Under the pieces are notes generated by a model that saw only the letters and a list, made by a program, of their open reading frames with translations, ran no database searches and had not been told where the DNA came from. From Apteryx mantelli (lineage: Eukaryota; Chordata; Aves; Apterygiformes; Apterygidae): a DNA stretch of 64,000 nucleotides. The DNA lies in the NCBI RefSeq assembly GCF_036417845.1, contig NC_089981.1, positions 9,627,501-9,691,500 of the forward strand, given 5' to 3'. The translations under genes were made by a program, and so were the position numbers. Below are positions 1 to 9,338 of the stretch, piece after piece; the first letter of the stretch is position 1; each line of letters opens with the position of its first letter.

Positions 1-303
1 CTTGTTGTGTCCTACGTCATTATTTTGGTCTCTTTGAGGACACACTCTTCCAAAGGGCGTCTCAAAGCACTCTCTACCTGCACCTCCCTTATCACTGTTG
101 CACTTCTGTTCCTTGGGTCATGCATTTTCATCTATATGCGCCCTTCCACCATCTTCTCAGCAGACAAGAGTAGAACTGAAACTAAATTCAAGGTTTCATG
201 TAGCTCTCATCTTTCTTTGGAAATTGTCAGTCACAAGGATGTGAGCATATTGTCACCAGTCAAACCCGAGCCTTCGGGGTGGTATTGTGGTTTTTACCTT
301 TAG
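1..303 (+). pseudogene. Olfactory receptor, 3' end only (OR4-like, altered C-terminus)
   Basis: This is the C-terminal part of an olfactory receptor whose start lies outside the window. It opens in TM5/ICL3 and shows the OR hallmark of ICL3-TM6 ([10 protein letters not shown]). TM6 follows, then a short extracellular loop. After the loop motif ending FSADKS the sequence stops resembling an OR: the expected TM7 with the PMLNPxIY motif is absent and replaced by about 38 unrelated codons ending at 303. The inverted copy at 46640-47659 carries the same altered tail, so the damage predates the duplication. Loss of TM7 should abolish receptor function, so I call it a pseudogene. Confidence 0.85.
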
Positions 304-3293
304 ACACCTTAGAGCTGTGTAAGTCTCAGGTCTAGGCTTCTCCTGGCATTAAGAGGAACAACTAGGTATTTTGAGAGGTTATGCTTTCCCACTAGCTCCT
401 ACGAGCTTCGGAGAGTGGTGTCTGCTCACGTTTCTACACAAAAAAAGTGATGGTGGTGCTAAGCTTCCAAGAGAAAGCAAATCCTTCAGTGTGGCACAGC
501 ACAAGCAGGTTTCATCTCACATATATTGGTGTGCTGACATGAGGTGCCTCAACTTGAGAGAGCTGCTGAAGACAGCAAGAGACCTTTGAGGGGACTGCGA
601 TTCATTGCATGGTAAAATAGGAGCATGAGAGGAGCAGGATGCTGCACTAGGTGTCTGCCTTACAGTGAAGGGTGACATACACTGTACTAGACTTTCCAAG
701 GCTCCCAGGAACACTGATGGACACAGAGGCCGTTCCCCAATGCCAGGCATTCACTCCGATTTTCATCAAACTGTGCCAGCCTGGTGTCTCTGGGAACGCT
801 TCATTTAAAGGAGCTCTGCTAACACCTTTCCAAGGTCTTGACCTTATGTCATAGCTGAGCTTTATAATCTATCAATATAACCTAATTCCTAGCTGAACAC
901 TGAAAATTTCCCTAAAATTCTTAACAGTACTGTTCTTGATTCATCGAGTTTTCCTCAACTGTTTGCAGCAGGGAAACCCCCAAATGCCCCTACGACCTCC
1001 TGACTCTGGGCAATGATGTTCTACTGCAAACAGACTTACTTTAGCATTGCTGTCATGACAAGTGATTCAAGGCAGGGATTTTCCCAAATCTCCTCCTGCA
1101 ACTGAGATTTGGGGAAGGGAAGAAGAGGAACAGGATTCTGGATGGTGGATCAGAAGGCTTTCTTAGAAAAGCAAACTATAGATTTGAAGAGACAGCAGCT
1201 CTCTAACTTTTTAAATTCCCTAATTTTGTCTGGGTTTCTCGAGGTGGAGACTAAGGCATAGGTGAATGCAGGACTTAGATGAATGCGGGGCTTATGAAAA
1301 TCTGTTCTTTTTGATGATATTTGTCAGAAAGCATATTTGGGTTTGAGATTGTGATTCTTGATTGAAACATGCTGCCGGTTCTGCTGATGCTTAGCTCTAG
1401 ATGGCTTTGACTATCTTAAACATCAGCGCAGAGAGAGGTGTGCAGACATGACTCATTGCTGCGCAGGGAAGCTCTCTGATGACAACCTCCCTATCTTTTT
1501 CTGGAAGAGTAGTAGTGTACATTGCTCTTCCCAGAGACCTGTAAACATACACAGGAAAATAAAATGATGCCTGTGATTTCTTCTCAAGCTATTTCCTTCC
1601 TGTGAGCTGGGAGTCCACTGAAAGAGACAATTTTGGACACCTCAGAAATCTGGTTTAAAAATCTCACTTCTCTGTTCAAGATAAGGACAGCGCAACACTG
1701 ATACATATAAAAACAGTGAACTTCACATATCTGATGATACTTAATGATGAGAAACAAGAGATAAACCTTGAGCTTCAGCCTCTGCAGCAACAGAAAGATG
1801 ACAACTAGCAGCACCAAAAGGCTACATTTTCACATTCTTTTTCCTGCATTTCAGGACCGTCAGGCCAGTGGGATAACAGTGCATATAGTCCAAATGCTTT
1901 TACTACCCGTGCATATTCTAATTTTAGCGTTACTGAGATAAAAGGCTTCTGAGATAGTGATGGCCTTTAATCATCACCACTTGATCAAAATTCAGACTAT
2001 AACATACTGAAGATAAGTTTTCTCCCCAGCCGTGTGTCTTTGGGCAGAAATGATGATGTTTCGCAGTCATATCAGCTCTCTGTAAAATATGCTGGCAGCA
2101 GTTTGAAAGAAAGAGACTTGTAAAATCCTTCTTTAGGGTGCCATAGATGATCACAGGGACACAATCTTTGCTAGAGTTATGCACAGCTTTAAGGAGAGGA
2201 AGTCAGGGGAAATAACAGCCCTAACAGGCTTGCAGTGAAATGCAAAGGGAATCCGCGAGACCTCTTTCCATCCCCCTTTGACTGTAAACCTTATGCAGAG
2301 GCAGGAACTTCTCGCCTGTCTGAGATTAATTCTGTCACTTTCAGCTCAATAAAGATTTCAACTCCTTCTGCCAACTGAGAGACAGCATTTGTAAACTCAG
2401 CCAGAAGGGATGAAGCATCTATTAGCGACAGAACACCTATCCTTAGAGCTAGCTTAGTTGAATTGATAAAAGGATTCCAAAGCCTTTCCCAGCTTTCTCA
2501 TCTCCCAGAAATGATTGGTCATTTATTCTCAAAATCACATTGATGGCAGACATGTAGTTGGTAAGTCACCATCTTATTCCGTCATTCTTTTAAGTGAAAG
2601 AACACTGCAGCTTGATTAACTTTCAGATTATGTCCAATGTCCTTAAAATAACTACCGGTTCACTCAGTTGCCTCAAGTGGATTGCTGATATGTGGAGATG
2701 AAAAGCAGGAACAAGTTCTTGTTACTTCACAATGGTAGCAAAATTAGAAGTCAATCTTTTCTGCATTGCTGTAGTTTTTTCATGTTTCCAGGCAGAAGGG
2801 GAAAAAGGAGGTAGTAATGAGTGACAGAAGAGGGAGATTTAACAGGAGAGGGACAGTTACTTTCCCTAGTGTTTGGGGGGCAAAAACACGGGTGTGTGTT
2901 CTCCAAGATTTCCTTTCCAGAACTTCAGGTTCTGTGTGTTGCACTGGAAGAGGCTACTCCTTTCAAATACTGAAGACGTAGCAGAAATGGCCATAAATTC
3001 AAATCACATTGCTTTTCTCCTCTTGAATATCTCTGAAAGCTTTTTCTCATCTTGATGGACTGGTGGTTTTCCTACATGAGCAAACGTTCCTAAAAGAACA
3101 GAGAACTGAAACTCTGTGCCACGCACTCCTTAGGCAGGAGTCCTGTTTGTGCTTGGAACTTGCAAGTTAAAAGTCAGGATTCCTCCAGCTTTCAGCAGCA
3201 GAGGAACACAGTCTTTCAAGATAGAAGTTGCAGATACAACCAGTTAAAAGTCCACCTAAAATCCCTTCTAACAATTAAGTACCTTTCTGAATC
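304..3293. other. No gene recognised (intergenic DNA of block A)
   Basis: Only short shadow frames are present. The same sequence recurs inverted at about 42930-46639, where a solo LTR (44491-44996) and a 209-bp segment (45860-46068) interrupt it. The uninterrupted positions here are near 1738 and near 873. Confidence 0.7.
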
Positions 3294-4310
3294 TCACCCT
3301 TGGAAGCGGATCAAATCTTCCTTGGAAGTCCTACTCTTTGTACCAAGGTTTTGATAAATTTTCCCCAAACAAAGTTCTCTTTCTAACAAGTCTGCTGAAG
3401 TTTCTCTGATATGACCTAAAACTCTCCTCAGAGCATCCTTCACCTCCTTATTCCTTAGGCTGTAGCTGGTAAGATTCAGCACTGGAGTCACCACTGTAGA
3501 GAACAGAGAGGCCCATTTATCTCAGTCCAATGAGTAGCTGGATGTTGGGCTACTGCACATAAAAATGGTGCTGCCATAAAACAAGAAGAGAGCTCTCAGA
3601 TGGGAAGCACAGGTGGAGAAGGCTTTGCATCTGCCCTTGGAGGAGTGGATCCTCAGGGTGGTGGAGATGAGGTAGGTGCAGGAGATGAGAATTGCCAGAG
3701 ATGTGAAGATGCCACAAAACACACCAAAAATGTGAAGTACCGTCTCTTTGCTATAGGTGTCAGAGCATGAAAGCTGGATCCTCGGGGGATGTCACAGAAA
3801 TAATGACCGATAACACCAAAGTCACAGAAAGAGAATGTGAAGGTGGAGATAGTTTGCGCAAGTGCGTGGACAAAGCCAATGAAACAGGAGATGATTACCA
3901 TCTGTGTACAGGCTTTTGAGGACATGACAGTTGCATAAAGGAGAGGGTTACAGAGAGCCACATGCAGCCATATGTCGTTCCTGCCAGCAGGAGACACACA
4001 GCACTAGCCATGAGGAGACAAGTGAATAGCTGTGCCACACAGGCACTGACTGAAATGGCTCTCCTCACTGCTGAAGAGTTCACCAGCAACCTCGGGGAGC
4101 TAGCTGAGGAGTAACAGAAATCCACAGAAGCCAAGTTACTGAGGGAAAGGTACACAGTGTGTGAAGCCGGGGGATCAACCTTCATCTACATGATCCTTCC
4201 AAGATTCCCTATTAATGTGCTTAAAAAAAGCGGGTTACCTTCACCTCTTGGCTTTCTGTTAGTCCAGAGAGGATAAACTCAATGGCCACACAGTGATTCC
4301 TCTCAGGCAT
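3294..4310 (-). pseudogene. Olfactory receptor pseudogene (OR5/8/9-like), copy A
   Basis: A receptor reading frame runs from an ATG at 4308-4310 but is broken many times. The N-terminus (IEFILSGLTES) is OR-like. TM1 is mostly deleted, and an in-frame stop follows near the start of ICL1. TM2 is recognisable (SLSNLASVDFCYSS). The region that should hold the DRY motif is frameshifted, but CNPLLYATVMS just after it is kept. TM5, the ICL3 hallmark KGRCKAFSTC and the TM7 region ([17 protein letters not shown]) are spread over further frames, with a stop before TM7. The inverted copy at 41912-42928 shares the main lesions, so the gene was dead before duplication. Confidence 0.9.
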
Positions 4311-6030
4311 GTTGCTAGCACACTCATGCTATCTCCCGACAAGAAACTGGTTCAACACCTAGAAGTAATGGGAAACTGGCAACACACAATGGATTGTCTC
4401 AGTAGCCACAAGGAAGTACGGCGCATTTTCATCATAGCTTCTGACTAGACTTCTTTAATTACGCATTGAAATGACTTGTGATACAAGGGAGTACTGTTCC
4501 TATTTTTCAGGTGAGATAAGAAAGCACAGAAAGGTAAAATAATTTATTCGAAAAGCAACAGCAGCACTGTGAAACACAAGTCCTAGTCTGGCACTACAAT
4601 GGTTTTCGTGTGCCCTCTTTTAGTGTGCCTTTTTTAAGGAAAAAAGTCTGCTTTTCTTGAGGACATCTGTGGAGCACTCTTCTCTTCTCACTCGTGGCCA
4701 CGGTTGGGTGTACAGTATCATCCAAATGGCCCACTCCAAGGGCAATGGCCCACTTGTTCCTGAAGATACATGGTCTTGACACTAGTTCAGACATCATTCT
4801 TCCTGTATTGCAATCACCAATACCTTTTTTGCCTATTAGCTAACTCCCCCGGGCATTGGTAGCAGGGTAGTTAGAGCTCAGTATGGGCCACAAAGACCGT
4901 TAAAAGGGCAAAGCAGCCCCTGTTCAGCCTTGCTGAAATAGGAATATAATGGTTAGGCTGCAGCTGTGCCAACTTGCTAAGACCTGCCTTAATTACATGG
5001 ACCTCCACCACCCTGACCTTTGGGACTGCAACTTGTAAACATACAAATAACACATCCACATCCTGGCAGAAGAAAGTAAGAGTTTCCTCTCTTGAATGAA
5101 AGGTGCCAAGCACTAAATGGCAACAGCAGCAGGAAAACTCAGCTTTGCATCTTCCCAAAGAGGAGGAGATACCACAAGATCCTCCAGGTTTGGCTGAGAA
5201 AGGATTTCTCATTTGCTTGCATCCCCGTTGTCAAGGAAAAGTGGCCATCTTCTGCTCAGGAATAAATTGGGAAGAGTCACCAAATGAAATACTTTCCATT
5301 TAGAGGGGGAAAAATCTCATGCTAAAAGGGAAGGAATCCTGAACAAAAAGGGAATCACTCATCCCTGTAAAGGTTCTACCAGCTTCACCTCACATGAATA
5401 ATTATTGTTAATCTACTGGAGGTTACCAGTAACCTGGCTGACGCTCTCAAAGCGGAGTTCTTATCACGTGGGTGACTGAATGGAGGTTTCAATTCTTGCT
5501 GAGGTCTGTTTCTAGCATAGGCTTCAAGGTATTGCATATGTACAAAACTATTCTCTTACTGACCTGTTTCATCCAGAAAGGCAAGAGTAGATACTGTAAA
5601 TACCAAGCCAGTTTATTCCCCCCGTGAGCCAAATCTTCAGAAGTACTTGCCCATTTCAAGAAGCAGACAGCAGGATTAAAACCAGCCTATAATGGTTAGA
5701 TACACAGTTTAAGTGAGCAAAATGCTTACCCTGCTTAGATGCACAAAAGACCAGACTGCCTTTACACACTGAGTTAGCTTTGCATAGCTGGCTGTTGTTT
5801 ATCTCCAACCTACCCAACCTTTTCTGCCCTAAAGCACAGCAACTAGCCCAGTTAATTCTCAGAAAAGGGCTTCAATGAGCTTGCTATCAAGAGGTTGCTC
5901 TCTTCCATGGACTACTTGGGAAACTGAAGGAGGAAATTTCCCTCTCCTGCCCCAACGTGAGTGATCAAACACTGGATTAGGTGCAAATTTGTACAATCTC
6001 CATCTGTGCTGACATTTAAAATTCAGCTGG
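4311..6030. other. No gene recognised (intergenic DNA of block A)
   Basis: Short frames only. The inverted partner lies at about 40194-41911. I see no coding or RNA gene signal. Confidence 0.65.
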
Positions 6031-6136
6031 ATCGGGCCGGAGCAATCTGATCTGACTGAACCTGCTCTGAGGAGGAGGTTGGACTTGATGACCTCCAGAA
6101 ATCCTTCCCAACCTAAATGATTCTATGATTCTATCT
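6031..6136 (+). mobile_element. CR1 LINE 3' end fragment, copy in A
   Basis: The stretch GGTTGGACTTGATGACCT followed by CTTCCCAACC and the terminal repeated ATTCTATG octamers is the characteristic 3' end of avian CR1. It is heavily 5'-truncated. Its counterpart in A' lies on the minus strand at about 40091-40195, so this CR1 predates the duplication, unlike the long CR1 at 37463-39959. Confidence 0.9.
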
Positions 6137-6353
6137 GCAGATTGAAAATGATCTTTTTGATCTCTAAAATGAAGAAATAGGCCTACCTTCCTTGCATGAA
6201 GGTGCGAGATATTTTATGCCGTATTGTTCCCAGAAATAAACTCTTATTTCAAAAGCTACAAACATTTCATGTACCTTCGTAAGAGTGAGTAGCTTCCTTC
6301 TTCACTTCAAAGACATCTTACTGAAACAAATCAGAAGATTTATCTAAATAGAA

Positions 6354-6839
6354 TGTTGGGGCCCTTGCGGTGCTTCAGAACAATAATCTATATGAGATAT
6401 AGAGCATGGAACTAACACTGTTTAGGATTAATTTCTTAGCACAACTTGCTTAGCATTAGTAGCTAAATTTGCTGAAGCCTTAGGCCTCAGGCTATAGCCA
6501 CTGCTACGTGCTTTGAAGTAGTGCACCAAGGACACTGGTGCAGCTGGAAAAGATACATCGTGAGAAAGTACAGATAAACTAGCAGTAGCCAGTGGGAACC
6601 AAGGTTAAGGGTAAGATAGCTTTGCTAAATAAGTAGCAAGGTACAAGGCATGATCGCTGCGTGTGTGATCAGTGCCATGATTGGCTACCTGTGACATAAT
6701 CTGCATGGTGATTGGCCTAGCAAAGTGTACGACTGCACAAACATATATAAGATGGGCAAATTGCCGAATAAAGTTGGAATTGAACCTGCATTCTGTGAAT
6801 GCGTATGATTCTTTCCCGTCACTCCCGTGGACCGCGACA
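6354..6839 (+). repeat. 5' LTR of the provirus (486 bp)
   Basis: It begins TGTTGGGGCCC and ends GACCGCGACA. The 3' two-thirds matches the LTR at 12471-12860 closely, but the first ~170 bp of U3 has no clear match there. The segment just upstream of the TATA box also differs (6710-6740 against about 12728-12775). The TATA box is at 6742-6749 and the AATAAA signal at 6767-6772, an unusually short interval typical of avian retroviral R regions. Confidence 0.9.
6742..6772 (+). promoter_or_regulatory. LTR core promoter and poly(A) signal
   Basis: A TATA-like CATATATAAG at 6742-6751 is followed by AATAAA at 6767-6772. The pair marks the U3/R boundary region of the 5' LTR. Confidence 0.7.
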
Positions 6840-6841
6840 TC

Positions 6842-6859
6842 TGGTGACCCCGACGTGAT
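6842..6859 (+). other. Primer binding site, tRNA-Trp type
   Basis: TGGTGACCCCGACGTGAT starts two bases after the LTR end. It corresponds to the tRNA-Trp primer site used by avian sarcoma-leukosis-type viruses, which is my main reason for calling the element alpharetrovirus-like. Confidence 0.85.
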
Positions 6860-7039
6860 ACTGCGAAGGAGAAGCTGGCTTTGCTAAGAGTTCAAGTAAC
6901 GGGGGTGGATACCGCCCGGGAGGCTCGTGCCTGGGGAAAACGAGCCTGGCCATCCGAAGAAAGACGGAAAAAAGAAAAGTCGTAGCTACGCAACTCTTCT
7001 GACCGGTGAGTCAGGCGCCCTTGTGAGGTGGCGGGTGGT

Positions 7040-9050
7040 ATGGGAAACGCTGTATCAGCGGTAGAAAAGGCCACGTTAGAAAAATTGTTACAAGTGGCAG
7101 CACAAACAGAGCGACAGGTGGAGCGCCAGGCGCTGGTGGACTTGCTGTGGTGGGGAAGGTGGCGCGGTTTGTTACGGGAGTCCAGCCAGGTCTTTAGCGC
7201 GGAAGCCTGGAAGAAGGTTGGGAAGGAACTGTGGGAATCCATCCAGAACGGAGAAAAAGAGGCCAGGCGTCTGGCCAAAACATATCGAGACATGCGGCTC
7301 ATGATCGAACAGCTGCACGGGGAGGCACAGGCGACTGCTGCCATACGGAGGGCGCTGCAGGCGGAGCCCCCTGCGGCGGCACTTTCGCCGGGGAGTGAGG
7401 AGGAGGGAGCGGAGTGCGCGGAGGGAGCGGAGTGCGCGGTGCCCATCTTTGATACACCATCCTCGGGGGGGCCCTCGGTGATAGATGAGCCCTCCCCGCC
7501 ATGTGCGGCATCTCTCTCTAAGCTAGAGCGGGAGGCTTGGGGGACTGGCACAGGATATGAGGACTTGCCACCGTACAAGAAAGGGGACGTTGCTGATGCC
7601 TTTGCCGCCCCCCCTGAGCCGTCCGCTCCCCCTATGGAAGTGGATCCGGCCACTGTGCCTTTACCTGAGGAGAAAAGCGTTGATCTGACTGAATATTCAA
7701 AGAAAATGGAGGAACTGTTGGAGGAAATTAGGAGGTTGGATAGGGGGTCGAAAAAGGCGCATGTGAGGGAGGCGTATAAGAAGGCGCATCAGGCCATTGT
7801 GGACGGCCTGAAAGCGGTTGAGGAACGGTTCTCCGGGGATCCTGCCGGCGGATCCCAGGAGAACCAAGAGATCGCCCCCAGAGACTGGGTGATTACCAAC
7901 GTACTCAAAGGGACGTGGTCCCTTGAGCAGGCGGAGCAGCATCTGCAAGCCTGGAAAAAAAAACCTTTAACACAAAAGGAGTATCGAACGATTTTGGACC
8001 GTTTACCGAGAGCACCGGAGAAAGCCCTGCCACCTAGGGACCCTGACTTTGACATGGCAAAAAGGTGGCGCGGGATCATTCAGAATGCTGAACTGGTTGG
8101 GGACATGCAGTTTTTCCCTATAGTAGCCCCGGTGGTGACCACGGGTCAGGGACAGACGAGGTGGGAGCCTCTGGATTGGCAAGTGGTAACAAAGCTGCAA
8201 CAGCTGGTAATGCAGTACGGGATAAACAACCACCAAGTGCAAGCGCAGCTGAGAGCCCTGGTGAAATATCAAAACTTGGTGCCGAGCGACATTCGCGCCC
8301 TTGCCGAACTGATTTTGGGGCCCACCTCTTTGCTGGTGTTTTTGAATAAGTGGCAGGAACTGCAGAAATTAGTAAAAGAAAGCGGAGTTCAATCTACTCA
8401 TACTATCACATTCCTAGAAGTGCTTTCTACTACGTATATGATGACTCCCTGTGACTGGAAAGCGTTAATGAAAATGGATTTGACTAACACTCAGTATGCT
8501 ACGTGGCTTTCGGACTTTCGAGACAAATGTCCCGCACAGGCGGTTGATAACTTGAATAACGGACAAGGAGTAGGCTATAACCAATTGGCTGGAGAGGGGC
8601 TGCATGCGGATCCGGCAACCCAGATGGAATATAATAGAGAAACATATGAGAGGATTGCAAAGTTCGTTTTACAAGCCTTGCGTGGACTGACAGGTACAAA
8701 CGCCAATTCAAGTTTGTCATTTGCAAAAGTATTACAGGGACCTACAGAACCGTACCCTGCATTTGTTGATTGGTTGTATGCAGCAACTGAGCGGCAGATT
8801 GAGAATGAGGAGGCTCAGGCACTGTTGCTGAGGCAGCTCGCTTTTGAGAATGCGAATGCTGACTGTGCGAGAGCCTTGCAGGCGATTAAGAACCGAGCAA
8901 CTTGCACTCTTGCAGAGATGGTGCGGGCTTGTCAAAATGCAGGCTCTAAACACCACAGCACCGAATCCCTTGCTGCTGCACTGGCAGCTCAGATGTACGA
9001 GCAAGGGGGAACAAAACAAAACAAAAAAAAGAGGATGTTCCCGTTGTGGG
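7040..9050 (+). pseudogene. gag: Endogenous retroviral gag (matrix to nucleocapsid), truncated at the first zinc knuckle
   Basis: The reading frame starts at ATG 7040, with glycine at position 2 suitable for myristoylation; the upstream in-frame GTG at 7028 is unlikely to be used. A basic N-terminal matrix-like region is followed by an acidic, proline-rich linker holding a PSAP late-domain motif at about residues 194-197 and an LPPY nearby. The capsid region includes the major homology region at about residues 566-585 (QGPTEPYPAFVDWLYAATE). The frame is open for about 660 codons. An A-rich run (9011-9030) then shifts frame: the first zinc-knuckle CX2C (9036-9047) is in another frame. Immediately after it the viral sequence is replaced by VAPA-derived DNA. 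The gag frame runs on by chance to a stop at 9257-9259, so its last ~70 codons are not Gag. Confidence 0.92.
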
Positions 9051-9337
9051 GCAGCACCGCGCTGGGGGGGGGCGTGATGCGGCGGCCGCCCCTCAGCGCC
9101 AGCACCAGCACCGAGCCGCTGCCCGGCCTCCCCGCCTCCCCCTCCCGCTCCTCCCCCCCCCACAGTAGCGAGCGAGCGAGATGGCGGCCGCCAGGGCTCT
9201 GGCTAAGCACGAGCAGATCCTGGTGCTCGATCCACCCACCGACCTCAAATTCAAAGTAATGCTACAACCTTTTGACTATGATCCTCAGAGATAATGGCTC
9301 TAATTCTCTTCCTTCACTTCTTGTTGTAATTGCAGCC
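9049..9337 (+). pseudogene. VAPA: Captured VAPA cDNA fragment inside the provirus (5' leader, N-terminus, two internal pieces)
   Basis: A GC-rich leader (9049-9180) unlike the surrounding viral DNA precedes ATG 9181. The encoded start contains AKHEQILVLDPPTDLKFK, the N-terminus of VAPA, the ER membrane-contact-site protein that binds FFAT motifs through its MSP domain. It is followed directly by VMLQPFDYDP, which in VAPA lies about 50 residues further on, at the end of the MSP core. From 9287, in a different frame, comes RDN and then SLPSLLVVIAA, the start of the C-terminal membrane anchor. No intron sequence separates the pieces, so the source was spliced mRNA. The MSP core, the coiled coil and the end of the anchor are missing. 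The frame from 9181 stops at 9292-9294 after 37 codons, out of phase with Gag. No poly(A) tail or target-site duplication surrounds it. Retroviral sequence resumes at about 9339. VAPA rather than VAPB is favoured by both end motifs. Confidence 0.86.
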
Positions 9338-9338
9338 A

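Larger units (their letters stand above)
1..6353 (+). repeat. Segmental duplication block A (inverted partner 37369-46942)
   Basis: The block reads on the plus strand what 37369-46942 reads on the minus strand, with high similarity throughout: the OR tail, the broken OR, intergenic DNA and an old CR1 end. It is cut by the window start. Removing a 2.5-kb CR1, a roughly 0.5-kb solo LTR and a 209-bp segment from the partner leaves about 6.35 kb, matching this block almost exactly. Homology stops at 6353, where the provirus LTR begins. Confidence 0.93.

Noticed and set aside
6031-6136. A tRNA or small RNA gene in the conserved block before the provirus
   Set aside because: The sequence is a CR1 3' end; no cloverleaf or box A/B pattern was seen.
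8732-9163. 143-codon minus-strand ORF across gag and VAPA DNA, and other minus ORFs in gag (for example 6892-7653)
   Set aside because: Antisense shadows of gag and of the GC-rich leader.
9028-9259. Gag continuing in frame through the VAPA region to 9259 as a Gag-VAPA fusion protein
   Set aside because: The gag frame, the zinc-knuckle frame and the VAPA frame are three different frames. The last ~70 codons of the gag frame read VAPA leader and coding DNA out of phase.
9049-9337. VAPA processed pseudogene that landed in the provirus by LINE retrotransposition
   Set aside because: There is no poly(A) tail or target-site duplication, and viral sequence is missing at the join rather than interrupted. 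The fragment is internally deleted and still starts with its 5' leader, which 5'-truncated LINE products rarely keep.
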